DNA of 64,000 nt from Metasolibacillus fluoroglycofenilyticus (GTDB lineage: Bacteria > Bacillota > Bacilli > Bacillales_A > Planococcaceae), in assembly GCF_003049645.1 (NCBI RefSeq), contig NZ_PYWK01000001.1:620001-684000 (forward strand), written 5' to 3'. The notes beneath the pieces were generated by a model. It made no database searches. It had not been told where the DNA came from and saw only the letters and a program-made list of their open reading frames with translations. This document shows positions 7,548 to 15,787 of the stretch, piece by piece; positions within the stretch are counted from its first letter, which is position 1, and each line of letters starts with the position of its first letter. A program made the translations under genes and the position numbers.

Positions 7548-8072
7548 ATGGCAAACTGGACAGTAGACCAATCACACTCAAGTATCGGATTTAGTGTAAA
7601 ACACATGATGGTATCAAAGGTAAAAGGCGCTTTTGATTCTTACTCAGCGCAAATCGAGGCTGCAGATTTAGCGGATTTATCAACAGCAAATATTTCGTTT
7701 GCTATTGATGCTGCAAGTATTAATACACGTAGCGAAGACCGTGACAATCATTTAAAATCAGCAGATTTCTTTGATGCAGAACAATTCCCGAAAATTACAT
7801 TCCAATCAACTTCAATTGAAAAATCAGGCGATGATTACAAAGTAACAGGCGATTTAACAATTAAGGATGTAACAAAACCTGTAACATTCGATGTGGAATT
7901 CAACGGTAAAGGCACAAACCCTTGGGGTCAAGCAGTATACGGCTTTGAAGCAGAAACATCAATCAATCGTGAAGAATTTGGCTTAACATGGAACGCAGCA
8001 CTTGAAACAGGTGGCGTACTAGTAGGAAAAGACATTACGATTTCAGTAGAACTAGAAGTAAATCCAGCGTAA
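7548..8072 (+). CDS. YceI-family lipocalin-like polyisoprenoid-binding protein
   Basis: This 174-residue protein is a complete YceI domain. It begins with WTVDQSHSSIGFSVKHMMVSKVKG, then has DAASINTRSEDRDNHLKSADFFDAEQFP, FQSTSI, GDLTIKDVTKPV and the C-terminal NREEFGLTWN. Known members fold as an extended beta barrel that holds a polyprenyl quinone or alcohol. There is no signal peptide, so it should be cytoplasmic. Translation starts at ATG after a strong AGGAGGG. The upstream palindrome suggests control by an MhqR-type repressor that senses quinones or electrophiles, which fits quinone binding. A terminator follows. Confidence 0.93.
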   Translation: MANWTVDQSHSSIGFSVKHMMVSKVKGAFDSYSAQIEAADLADLSTANISFAIDAASINTRSEDRDNHLKSADFFDAEQFPKITFQSTSIEKSGDDYKVTGDLTIKDVTKPVTFDVEFNGKGTNPWGQAVYGFEAETSINREEFGLTWNAALETGGVLVGKDITISVELEVNPA

Positions 8073-8093
8073 TTAATGATTTTTTTCATAATA

Positions 8094-8138
8094 AAAGCTG
8101 TTCAGAAAGTAATACATTTTCTGGACAGCTTTGTTTTT
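8094..8138 (+). terminator. Terminator after yceI
   Basis: A 15-bp stem (8094-8108 with 8118-8132, one G-U) is followed by GTTTTT. A second hairpin, TAGCAATAAA/TTTATTGCTA at 8147-8172, may serve the converging minus-strand gene. Confidence 0.85.
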
Positions 8139-8197
8139 AATTGATGCTAGCAATAAAAAATTATTTATTGCTAAGATTAGCCCTTTCAAAAAGAATT

Positions 8198-8677
8198 TTA
8201 CTGTTTAAAGTCTTTTGCAATTGATGCTAAATCGCTATATGCAACAGTTGGAATTTTATCTAGACCAGCGCGATCGAATGTCATTGATAACGCGACATGA
8301 TTTTTATTATTGACAGGCTGCTGCCAAATAAATGTGAATTCTGTGATTTGTGGGACATCACTTATTTTAATTAGCATGTTGTAGCTATCCTTTAACAATG
8401 TATCAAGTGACATAAACTCTGAGCTTTGCATTTCGACAATGACAATTTCTTCATTTGGTTTTGGGATTACTTGTATATCTAAAATCGCATTTTCTAGTTG
8501 TTGTTCCTTTGTCATAGCTTCAATTGCACGCATTGTGGCATAACCCGGCGTGTTTTCTAAAGCAATTTCTTCAACTGCCTGCTCAGGATTTTCCTTTTTA
8601 GAGGAAGAAAAGCCGGAAAGACCGACAATAATAAATAGCACGACTATTAATAAATAAAAGTTAACGAATTTTTTCAT
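8198..8677 (-). CDS. Uncharacterised exported or membrane-anchored protein
   Basis: I do not recognise this 159-residue protein. It has an N-terminal hydrophobic helix (about 5-20) that ends GLSGFSSS without a lipobox Cys, so it is either anchored or secreted. The rest is a soluble alpha/beta domain including EEIVIVEMQSSEF, ITEFTFIWQQPV and HVALSMTFDR. The second ATG (8677) is preferred, since AAGGG lies about 9 nt before it and immediately before the first ATG (8686). Its mRNA carries a structured leader with a terminator-like hairpin (8709-8795), so expression is probably controlled after initiation. Confidence 0.7.
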   Translation of the reverse strand: MKKFVNFYLLIVVLFIIVGLSGFSSSKKENPEQAVEEIALENTPGYATMRAIEAMTKEQQLENAILDIQVIPKPNEEIVIVEMQSSEFMSLDTLLKDSYNMLIKISDVPQITEFTFIWQQPVNNKNHVALSMTFDRAGLDKIPTVAYSDLASIAKDFKQ

Positions 8678-8708
8678 GATACTCATCCCTTATATTTGAA
8701 AAAATAGT

Positions 8709-8795
8709 AAAAAAGACCCCCGGCAATCCGTGCCGTCAATGGGGTCTTTTATGTGTATTAGTTGTTCCGACTAATACATTAGGTTTGGCACCTAG
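8709..8795 (-). ncRNA. Structured leader or small RNA with terminator, class unknown
   Basis: On the minus strand a promoter at 8802-8830 predicts a transcript from about 8795. It folds into TAGGT/ACCTA (8790-8794/8780-8784), then GTATTAGT/ACTAATAC (8770-8777/8755-8762), then a terminator: AAAGACCCC/GGGGTCTTT (8741-8749/8712-8720) with an inner CGGCA/TGCCG hairpin and a U tract at 8714-8709. GUGCC in the first hairpin can pair with GGCAC inside the terminator, which suggests a switch. It could also be a free small RNA of about 85 nt. Confidence 0.55.
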
Positions 8796-8801
8796 TGACA
8801 C

Positions 8802-8830
8802 ATTATAAGGGATTTTGTAAAAAAAATCAA
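8802..8830 (-). promoter_or_regulatory. Sigma-A promoter for the leader RNA and minus-strand gene
   Basis: Read on the minus strand, TTGATT (8830-8825), a 17-bp spacer and TATAAT (8807-8802) form a near-consensus sigma-A promoter. Confidence 0.7.
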
Positions 8831-8844
8831 TTATGATAGGAAAG

Positions 8845-8946
8845 AGCTGAGGATAGCGACAATTCATTGTTACTATCGCAGCAGTACATACTTTCTTATA
8901 GACGCGAGGGCTGTCCAAAAAAGGTATATCTTTTTCCAACAGCCCC
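8845..8946 (+). repeat. Repeat family 2, copy A
   Basis: GAGGATAGCGACAATTCATT (with TGTTACTATCGCAG after it) and a hairpin starting GGGCTGTCCAAAAAAG match copies at 18421 and 40604. The hairpin (about 8909-8945) may terminate the minus-strand small gene next to it. Confidence 0.75.
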
Positions 8947-8970
8947 TTAATATGTTGAGGGGGGATTTTT

Positions 8971-9120
8971 TTATGATGTTTGAAGTTCCTCTTGCTGTAA
9001 AGGCGGCATAGTGAAATATAAAAAAGATTCATCTTCAAGTTCTAGTAGCTTTTGTTCATTAATACCGATTGATAAAGGTCCCGAAAAAATTGCTTCCCAC
9101 CATGTTTCAGTAATAATCAT
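8971..9120 (-). CDS. Small acidic protein of 49 residues, unknown
   Basis: This short reading frame has an excellent ribosome binding site, AAGGAGG, 8 nt before ATG (9120-9118). The product begins MIITETWWEAIFSGPLSIG and continues with an acidic, hydrophobic stretch (NEQKLLELEDESFLYF) and ends QQEELQTS. It is not hydrophobic enough for a clear membrane helix. I do not recognise the family. It is followed on its own strand by the family 2 hairpin. The strong Shine-Dalgarno sequence is the main argument that it is real. Confidence 0.65.
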   Translation of the reverse strand: MIITETWWEAIFSGPLSIGINEQKLLELEDESFLYFTMPPLQQEELQTS

Positions 9121-9312
9121 TGAAATTGCCTCCTTGTCGATGTAAAAATAAATAATAGAATGCTTATCCTAAATTATTGTTCACTGTTTAAATTTCCCGA
9201 ACAAGCCAATATAAAGTTATAATGAAGGAAAGCAAGCATTCGTTATAGTAGTTAATATGTGTGGCAATGATGAAATTATGCATAAAAATTAAAAATGGAA
9301 AGGAAGTTTTTT

Positions 9313-10701
9313 ATGAATTTTACTGCTCAAGATGTAGAAAATATGATAACAGCACAGCGTAGCTACTATTTTTCACGCGCTACAAAAAATATAGAATTTC
9401 GTAAGCAACAATTAATAAATTTAAAAGAGACGATTAAAAAGTATGAAAAAGAAATTTTAGATGCACTAAAATTAGATTTAAACAAAAGTGAGTTTGAAGC
9501 ATATGCGACAGAAATCGGAATTGTTTTAGATAGCATTTCACATATGGTGAAAAATATTGATGAGTGGACGAAGCCAGTTGCTGTTAAAACACCTGTTCAT
9601 TTTCAGCCGGGAAAAAGCTATATTGTGCGTGAGCCGTATGGGGTTGTTTTAATTATTGGCCCATTCAATTACCCATTCCAGCTCGTAATGGAGCCATTGC
9701 TCGGGGCAATTATTGGTGGTAATACGGCAATCGTTAAGCCATCTGAAGCAACTGTTCATACAACTAAAATTATAAAAAAAATAATTGCAGAAACATTTGA
9801 AGAACATTACGTGCGTGTAGTAGAAGGTGAGAAAAAGGAGGTGGAGGCGCTCATCCATGCCTCTTTTGACTTTATTTTCTTTACAGGTAGTGTGGCAACT
9901 GGAAAAGTAATTATGCGTGCTGCTGCCGAAAAGTTGACACCAATCGTACTTGAACTTGGTGGCAAGAGTCCCGCTATTATTGACCAAACAGCGAATTTGC
10001 AAGTAGCAGCAAAGCGCATCGTCTGGGGGAAATTTACGAATAATGGGCAAACATGTGTCGCTCCAGATTATGTGCTTGTGCACAGCTCTATTTATAAAAA
10101 ATTTATTAAGATTTTAAAGCAAACGATTACTTCCTTTTATGGGGAAAATCCTCAGCAAAGCGATGATTATGGTCGCATTATCCACCTTGGTCATTTTGAC
10201 AAGCTAAAGGCGATATTAGATGCTGATGCAGCACATATTACATTTGGTGGAACTGTAGACCGTGATGACTTATATATTGCACCAACAATTATTGAGGGTG
10301 CAGACTGGGATAGTAAAGTAATGGAGGATGAAATATTCGGGCCGATTTTACCGATTATGGCGTACAATGATTTAGCAAATGCGATTCAGGCAATTCGTCG
10401 CCTGCCGAAGCCTTTAGCTGCCTATCTATTTACAGAAAACGACAATGCGCGTGAATATTTCTTAGAGGAGCTACCGTTTGGAGGAGGCTGTATTAATGAC
10501 ATTGTGTCACATGTAGGTAACACACATTTACCATTTGGTGGCGTTGGACCATCAGGGATGGGCGCTTATCATGGGCACGCAAGCTTTGAATGCTTCACAC
10601 ATCAAAAATCAATTTTACAGCGCTCAACAAAGCTAGCTACAAACATATTATTTCCACCGTATAAACAAAAGGTAAAGCTGATTCGCAAAGTGATGAAATA
10701 A
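9313..10701 (+). CDS. NAD(P)-dependent aldehyde dehydrogenase (class 3 type, YwdH-like)
   Basis: The ATG at 9313 is preferred over 9295 because AAAGGAAG precedes it at the right distance. The 462-residue enzyme is of class 3 length and carries IIGPFNYPFQL (115-124), the nucleotide-fold TGSVATGK (191-198), the general base Glu214 in LELGGKSP and the nucleophile Cys248 in NNGQTCVAPDY. It ends with a hydrophobic, basic tail (about 440-462), as in fatty-aldehyde dehydrogenases that sit at membranes. It should oxidise medium- or long-chain aldehydes to acids. It appears monocistronic. Confidence 0.92.
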   Translation: MNFTAQDVENMITAQRSYYFSRATKNIEFRKQQLINLKETIKKYEKEILDALKLDLNKSEFEAYATEIGIVLDSISHMVKNIDEWTKPVAVKTPVHFQPGKSYIVREPYGVVLIIGPFNYPFQLVMEPLLGAIIGGNTAIVKPSEATVHTTKIIKKIIAETFEEHYVRVVEGEKKEVEALIHASFDFIFFTGSVATGKVIMRAAAEKLTPIVLELGGKSPAIIDQTANLQVAAKRIVWGKFTNNGQTCVAPDYVLVHSSIYKKFIKILKQTITSFYGENPQQSDDYGRIIHLGHFDKLKAILDADAAHITFGGTVDRDDLYIAPTIIEGADWDSKVMEDEIFGPILPIMAYNDLANAIQAIRRLPKPLAAYLFTENDNAREYFLEELPFGGGCINDIVSHVGNTHLPFGGVGPSGMGAYHGHASFECFTHQKSILQRSTKLATNILFPPYKQKVKLIRKVMK

Positions 10702-10993
10702 TATAATACATGTTGTAAAGAAATCGGGGCAAGTCGCAAATATATTTAAAAAGTCGCAAATAAAACGAGGCAAACTCCAAATATATGTGAAATACAAGAG
10801 TTTCACTTTAATAAGAGGCGTCTATTTGAAAAATAATAAACTAAGGCTTGTTTGGATTAACCCAAATGTATTTTGCTACTGCATGTTTATAGGGCTTTCT
10901 GCCATTAATATGCAACAATCAGAGAAGATGAATGCATCAGCAATATGGATTCTGCTGTTATTATTGCTTTTACTCGTTTCACTGTTTGAGAGT
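10702..10993. other. Intergenic stretch with short GTCGCAAATA repeats
   Basis: GTCGCAAATA occurs at about 10733 and 10753 (20-bp period), followed by a degenerate third unit, CAAACTCCAAATATA. An 84-codon frame at 10787-11041 has no ribosome binding site and runs into the next repeat, so it is not called. Nothing else is seen. Confidence 0.5.
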
Positions 10994-11100
10994 CATCAAT
11001 TACGCCTCGGCGTAATTGCGGCCAGATTTTTTTCGAGCTAGCTCGAAAAAAATCTGTGACACCCGCTGAATCAAAAGCAAGATAAGCATTCATCTCGCCG
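10994..11100 (-). repeat. Repeat family 1, copy R4
   Basis: Read on the minus strand this matches the copy at 44501-44634 almost base for base in its core. It contains a perfect 16-bp inverted repeat (11023-11038/11041-11056, CAGATTTTTTTCGAGC) and a perfect 10-bp one (10997-11006/11009-11018, CAATTACGCC). Confidence 0.85.
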
Positions 11101-11123
11101 CTAAAGATAATATCCTTTTTATG

Positions 11124-11165
11124 AAAAACGCCGGAAAAGCTGTACTTTAGCAAGCTTTTCTGGCG
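11124..11165 (-). terminator. Terminator of the sensor kinase gene
   Basis: A 13-bp stem (11153-11165 with 11129-11141, one G-U) is followed on the minus strand by TTTTT. It lies 7 nt after the kinase stop. Confidence 0.85.
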
Positions 11166-11171
11166 CCTTCT

Positions 11172-12734
11172 TTAATTCTGTAATGGAATTTTAATAGTGA
11201 TGGTTGTGCCGATATGTTCTTCGCTTTCAATAAGAATCACGCCACCATGCTCTCGAATAATTTTATTGGAAATCATCATACCTAAGCCTGTACCAGTAGC
11301 CTTTGTCGTATAAAACGGCTCGAATACATAATCGATTAAATGCTGTGGAATGCCCTCGCCCGTATCGGAAATTTTTATGTATGCAAAGCGTTCATCATTT
11401 TGACAAATAAGTGTAATAGTACCGTCCTTCTCAATTGCTTCGATAGCATTTTTGACAATATTAATAAACACTTGTTTAATTTGATTATTGTTGGCGTAAA
11501 TAAATAGAGAATTCCTGTTAAAGTGCTGTATCAATTGAATTTGACGCTGTTCTAGCTGTAATTCGAAAAATGTGGCGATGTCCTGCAGAATTTCTGATAA
11601 ATCAAGTGTACTTTTTTGTTCAGCAAGTGGCTTGGATAGCACTAAAAACTCAGAAATAATTAAATCAATGCGTTCGATTTCAGATTGAATAATGCCTGTA
11701 TATGCTTGGTACGGGGATTGTTGGTCCTCGTTCATCATTTGAATAAATCCTGATACAACCGTCATTGGATTACGAATTTCATGTGCGACACCTGCTGCAA
11801 TTTCCCCTGCCAATTTTAATTTCTCTGATTGTAAAGCGAGTTTTTCATTTTCCTTTAGGTAGGAAATGTCTCGTGCAATAACTGAGACGGCTAACATATC
11901 TCCGTAAGAATTATAAATTGGTGCAAGCGATATTTGTGCATCAAATATGGAGCCATCCTTGCGCATATCCTTCGTTTCAAGCAGACGGAAACGCTCGCCC
12001 TGCAAAAGCTTTAAAAACCGATTATGTGCCGCTTCCACGTTTTCAGGTGCTACGAGCTGAATGGACTGACCGATACATTCCTCTTTTGTCCAGCCATACA
12101 TTTTTTCAAACGCTGCATTCACTTCAATGATTTTATTGTTTAAATCGAACACTGCCATCGCATCTTCGGCATGGTCGAAAAACAGTTTTAAATAGGCTTC
12201 TGTTGAAGAAAGTTCTAGCTGCTTCTCCATGTTTCTCTTTTCCTCATGAGACCAAAGTTTCTTGACGTATACAGTTTGTAATAAGCCAATGATACATAAA
12301 AATGATGTAAGAAAAATAAAGCTTTCAACAGGATGGGTAATGTTAATATTTGACTGCATATAGATGACAAGAAAGGCGATTTCTACTGCTGTAATGATTG
12401 CTAATAGCGTATTTATCACATGCGATTGATAAACATTGACGATAAGTAGTAAATATAAAAAGCCAAATACAAACAATAATTGACCGCTTCCAATTGTTAA
12501 AGCGATAAGTAATATATTCCATGCTAAAATTAAAAAAATTTGAACAATGCGCGCATGTACTTTTTTATAAAGTAAAAAGCCAATCAATAGGACATTCACA
12601 ATAATATACAGTGTATAATTATGTGTAAGGTGTACAATATCAAATAAATGGAGCGCAATAAAAAAAATCGCAAAAATAAAGAGCGAGTAATATATAAATA
12701 AATTACGCTTATGTATGATGGTGAGTGGTTGCAT
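11172..12734 (-). CDS. Membrane PAS-domain histidine kinase, sporulation-kinase-like
   Basis: The 520-residue protein has five to six N-terminal membrane helices (about 11-155), a short coiled linker, one PAS domain (about 180-295), a HisKA dimerisation domain with His318 in AAGVAHEIRNPMTVVSGFIQM, and an HATPase domain with N-box NIVKNAIEAI, G1 DTGEGIP and G2 GTGLGM. The H-box closely resembles the Kin family that phosphorylates Spo0F. No response regulator is adjacent, so it is an orphan, which fits phosphorelay input; this is an inference. It is divergent from the M42 peptidase gene and uses an AGGAGA ribosome binding site. Confidence 0.88.
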   Translation of the reverse strand: MQPLTIIHKRNLFIYYSLFIFAIFFIALHLFDIVHLTHNYTLYIIVNVLLIGFLLYKKVHARIVQIFLILAWNILLIALTIGSGQLLFVFGFLYLLLIVNVYQSHVINTLLAIITAVEIAFLVIYMQSNINITHPVESFIFLTSFLCIIGLLQTVYVKKLWSHEEKRNMEKQLELSSTEAYLKLFFDHAEDAMAVFDLNNKIIEVNAAFEKMYGWTKEECIGQSIQLVAPENVEAAHNRFLKLLQGERFRLLETKDMRKDGSIFDAQISLAPIYNSYGDMLAVSVIARDISYLKENEKLALQSEKLKLAGEIAAGVAHEIRNPMTVVSGFIQMMNEDQQSPYQAYTGIIQSEIERIDLIISEFLVLSKPLAEQKSTLDLSEILQDIATFFELQLEQRQIQLIQHFNRNSLFIYANNNQIKQVFINIVKNAIEAIEKDGTITLICQNDERFAYIKISDTGEGIPQHLIDYVFEPFYTTKATGTGLGMMISNKIIREHGGVILIESEEHIGTTITIKIPLQN

Positions 12735-12871
12735 AATATTCTCCTAATCATGTGCAAGTGTTGATAAAAATCGGGCTACATCTGTCTGTCGATATGCGCT
12801 AAAGTTTGATATGATAAAATAAAATATTGATTAGTTGGGGCTTTCTAAACCTCACTAATTACTAGTTTCGC

Positions 12872-12911
12872 TTATCCTTGCATTTACAGGCTACTAAGTA
12901 ATGCAGGATAA
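12872..12911 (+). other. Leader hairpin before the M42 peptidase gene
   Basis: TTATCCTTGCATT (12872-12884) pairs with AATGCAGGATAA (12900-12911) with one bulge, ending about 10 nt before AGGAGG. A related stretch occurs at 37825-37846 before another gene. Confidence 0.5.
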
Positions 12912-12930
12912 AAAGCATTAGGAGGATTTT

Positions 12931-13992
12931 ATGACAAATTTATTCAATCAACAGCAGACATTATCATTATTAGAGAAATTAGTAAATATTGCAAGTCCCT
13001 CTGGTTATACAACGAATATTATGAAATTTATGGGACAGTTTTTAAAAGAACATGACATTGCTTATAAAAAAACGAATAAAGGCGCAATTATCGTTACTTT
13101 CCAGGGGGAAAATGATGAGCAGCATCGCTTATTGACAGCTCATACGGATACGCTTGGCGCAATGGTGAAGGAAGTGAAGCCAAGCGGTCGCTTGAAGCTA
13201 GCGATGATTGGTGGCTTTAATTGGAATGCTGTAGAGGGTGAATATTGCACAATTCATACAGCGGGCGGTAAAACTGTGCGCGGAACGATTTTAATGCATG
13301 AAACGACGGTACATGTGTATCGTGGTGCAGATAGTTTAAAGCGTGATGAAAATCATATCGAAGTGCGCATCGATGAAAAGGTACAGAGCGCAGAAGATAC
13401 ACGTGCATTAGGCATTGAGGTAGGGGACTTTGTATCATTTGATGTGCGCTATGAGGAAACGACATCAGGCTTCGTTAAATCGCGTCATTTGGATGATAAA
13501 GCGAGCACGACATTGCTTTTACAACTAATGAAATATATAAAAGAGCATGGTGTAAAGCTGCCATATACAACGCATTTTTATATTTCTAACAACGAGGAAA
13601 TTGGCTATGGTGGTAACTCGAATGTTCCAAATGAAGTGGTGGAGTATATCGCAGTGGATATGGGGGCGATTGGGGACGGTCAAACTTCCGACGAGTATAC
13701 AGTTTCGATTTGTGCAAAGGATGCGACAGGTCCGTATCATTATGAGCTAACACAGCATTTAGTGCAGCTAGCGAAGGCTGGGGACATTCCTTATAAGCTA
13801 GACATTTACCCATATTATGGCTCTGATGCTTCGGCGGCAATCCGCGCAGGCTATGATATTCGCCATGCCTTATTTGGTCCGGGTATCGAGTCTTCACATG
13901 CTTATGAGCGCACACATATTGATTCATTACAGGCAACGGCCGCATTATTATATGCATATGTGACATCGCCAATGGTTGAAATGGGGGAATAG
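12931..13992 (+). CDS. M42-family metallo-aminopeptidase (YsdC/FrvX type)
   Basis: The 353-residue protein is the usual M42 length. The dinuclear metal site is visible: His71 and Asp73 in TAHTDTLGAM, Asp188 in RHLDDKAS, Glu222-Glu223 in NNEEIGYGG and Asp243 in AVDMGA. These enzymes form large tetrahedral complexes that remove N-terminal residues from peptides, and some relatives act as endoglucanase-like proteins. It begins after TTAGGAGG. The MurE-type gene starts 4 nt downstream, so the two are probably co-transcribed, which hints at a role in peptide or cell-wall recycling. Confidence 0.92.
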   Translation: MTNLFNQQQTLSLLEKLVNIASPSGYTTNIMKFMGQFLKEHDIAYKKTNKGAIIVTFQGENDEQHRLLTAHTDTLGAMVKEVKPSGRLKLAMIGGFNWNAVEGEYCTIHTAGGKTVRGTILMHETTVHVYRGADSLKRDENHIEVRIDEKVQSAEDTRALGIEVGDFVSFDVRYEETTSGFVKSRHLDDKASTTLLLQLMKYIKEHGVKLPYTTHFYISNNEEIGYGGNSNVPNEVVEYIAVDMGAIGDGQTSDEYTVSICAKDATGPYHYELTQHLVQLAKAGDIPYKLDIYPYYGSDASAAIRAGYDIRHALFGPGIESSHAYERTHIDSLQATAALLYAYVTSPMVEMGE

Positions 13993-13995
13993 TGA

Positions 13996-15465
13996 ATGCG
14001 CGTAGAGGAATTGATAAGTGCTATTCCACAAAAGAAAATATTGGGTGTATTACCTAGCTATATTGAGGATTTAGCGGTTGATTCGCGCAGCGTGCAGCCG
14101 CAAAGCTTGTTTGTTTGTATAAAAGGCTATACAGTCGATGGTCATGATTATGCACAAAAGGCTGTCGATGCAGGTGCAACAATGATTGTAGCGGAGCGAG
14201 AGTTGCAGCTTACAGGCAATGTAGCACAGGTAATCGTTCCGAGCACAGAACGCGCACTTGGCTTGTTAGCAGCTAGATTTTTTGGCTACCCATCTGAAGA
14301 AATGTTAATGATAGGGGTAACAGGAACAAATGGTAAGACGAGCGTTACAGGCATCATTCATAATATATTGATGGGCTTAGGCAAAAAATCAGCATTGGCA
14401 GGGACGATTGGCTTTAATCTAAATGGTACGCTTTACGAATCTGCCAATACGACGAGTGACGCGCTAAGCACACAGCAAATGATTTATCGTGCAAAGAAAG
14501 AAGATTGTGCTGCAATGGTGATGGAAGTGTCCTCACATGGTCTTGCATTAGGTCGATTGGCAGGCGTCGATTATGATGTAGCGATTTTTACGAATTTAAC
14601 ACATGACCATTTAGATTTTCATGGTACGATGGAGGCTTACGGTCATACAAAAGGGTTATTGTTTTCACAGTTAGGCCAAGATTTACGCAAGGATAAACAT
14701 ATTGTATTAAATGCTGATGATGAATGGTCAGCACATTATCAAACACTAACACCATATCCTATTTGGACCTATGGTTTACAAAATAACGCTGATTTCCGTG
14801 CCTTGAATTGCCGTTATGAAGATGGCATGACATATTTCACAATGCAGACACCTGAAGGTAGCTATGATGTTTCGATGCATTTGCTGGGAGAATTCAATAT
14901 TTACAATGTATTAGCTGCAACAGCATGCTTATATGCTCGTCAGTTTTCATTATTTGATATTATTGAGCAAATTGAGCAGCTCCCACCAGTAAAAGGGCGT
15001 ATGGAAAAAGTACAAACCGACTTACCAATTTCAATCTTTATCGATTATGCGCATACACCAGATGCAATCGAAAAGGCAATTCATGCGGCAATGCCTTATA
15101 AAGGGGAAAATAACAAATTAATTTTTTTAATCGGTACGGGGGGCAATCGTGATAAATCCAAGCGTCCAACAATGGCCGCAAAAGCGTCCGTTGCAGACTA
15201 TGTCATTTTAACGACAGATGACCCTCGCTACGAAGAGTACGCTAGCATTACGGGCGATTTAGCGAAGGGCATGCTGCATGACCAATATGCATGTATAGGT
15301 GACCGTGCGGAAGCCGTGCGCCATGCTATCCGTATTGCGGAAGCAGGCGATATTATTATTTTCGCTGGCAAAGGGCATGAGGATTACCAAATTATCGAAA
15401 ATACAAAATACCCTCATAGCGATGCTGAAATTGCAATTGCTGAAGGAAAAGTGAAGTTTGTTTAG
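13996..15465 (+). CDS. murE: MurE-type UDP-MurNAc-tripeptide ligase outside a division cluster
   Basis: The 489-residue ligase has an N-terminal UDP-binding domain, the ATP loop GVTGTNGKTS (107-116), MEVSSHGLALGR, the probable carbamylated Lys219 in HTKGLLFS, and IDYAHTPDAI and GTGGNRDKSKRP. The third-substrate motif is Asp408-Asp409-Pro-Arg411 (DDPR). Diaminopimelate enzymes usually have DNPR and the lysine enzyme of S. aureus has a different last residue; I recall DDPR in a lysine-adding MurE of Thermotoga. The amino acid added here is therefore uncertain. The gene is paired with an M42 peptidase and not with murF, mraY or ftsW, so it may be the sole copy moved or a second, specialised MurE. 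Confidence 0.88.
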   Translation: MRVEELISAIPQKKILGVLPSYIEDLAVDSRSVQPQSLFVCIKGYTVDGHDYAQKAVDAGATMIVAERELQLTGNVAQVIVPSTERALGLLAARFFGYPSEEMLMIGVTGTNGKTSVTGIIHNILMGLGKKSALAGTIGFNLNGTLYESANTTSDALSTQQMIYRAKKEDCAAMVMEVSSHGLALGRLAGVDYDVAIFTNLTHDHLDFHGTMEAYGHTKGLLFSQLGQDLRKDKHIVLNADDEWSAHYQTLTPYPIWTYGLQNNADFRALNCRYEDGMTYFTMQTPEGSYDVSMHLLGEFNIYNVLAATACLYARQFSLFDIIEQIEQLPPVKGRMEKVQTDLPISIFIDYAHTPDAIEKAIHAAMPYKGENNKLIFLIGTGGNRDKSKRPTMAAKASVADYVILTTDDPRYEEYASITGDLAKGMLHDQYACIGDRAEAVRHAIRIAEAGDIIIFAGKGHEDYQIIENTKYPHSDAEIAIAEGKVKFV

Positions 15466-15787
15466 GCGCATCCAAAATGCCGTGTAGTTTCCAGTATTTG
15501 GGTGAGAGGGTGTTTCTTCAAAGGGTTCACTTGGGGAAAATGCCTAATTTAGTGGATTTTCCGCCAAGTGAAAGTGAATAAGTTTCATTGGGGACTGTCT
15601 TTTAGGACAGTCTCTCTTACTTATGAGAAACACCGCCAAACTTTATGTTACTTTCATTTTCACAGTAATTCGTCATTCTTTCAATAAGCTAACTTTTTAC
15701 TAAAACATCACCGAAAGCGTCTGACAAGTAGGCAACTGCATTGCTTGTCGGACGTCATCTCATAGAGCAAATAAAGGAGCAACGTAT
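15466..15787 (+). other. Intergenic region with nested hairpins
   Basis: GGTGTTTCT (15509-15517) pairs with AGAAACACC (15626-15634). Inside are a hairpin CACTTGGGGAAAAT/ATTTTCCGCCAAGTG (15528-15570, one bulge) and GACTGTC/GACAGTC (15593-15612). Another stem, GTCTGACAAG/CTTGTCGGAC, lies at about 15719-15755. The region probably ends the murE transcript and may hold a structured RNA. No reading frame was found. Confidence 0.5.

Noticed and set aside
8736..9038. 100-codon frame on the minus strand
   Set aside because: It overlaps the better-supported 49-residue gene, repeat family 2 and the leader RNA, and lacks a ribosome binding site.
10787..11041. 84-codon frame with a Leu-rich hydrophobic stretch
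   Set aside because: It has no ribosome binding site and its C-terminal part runs into the palindromes of repeat copy R4, so it is probably not a gene.
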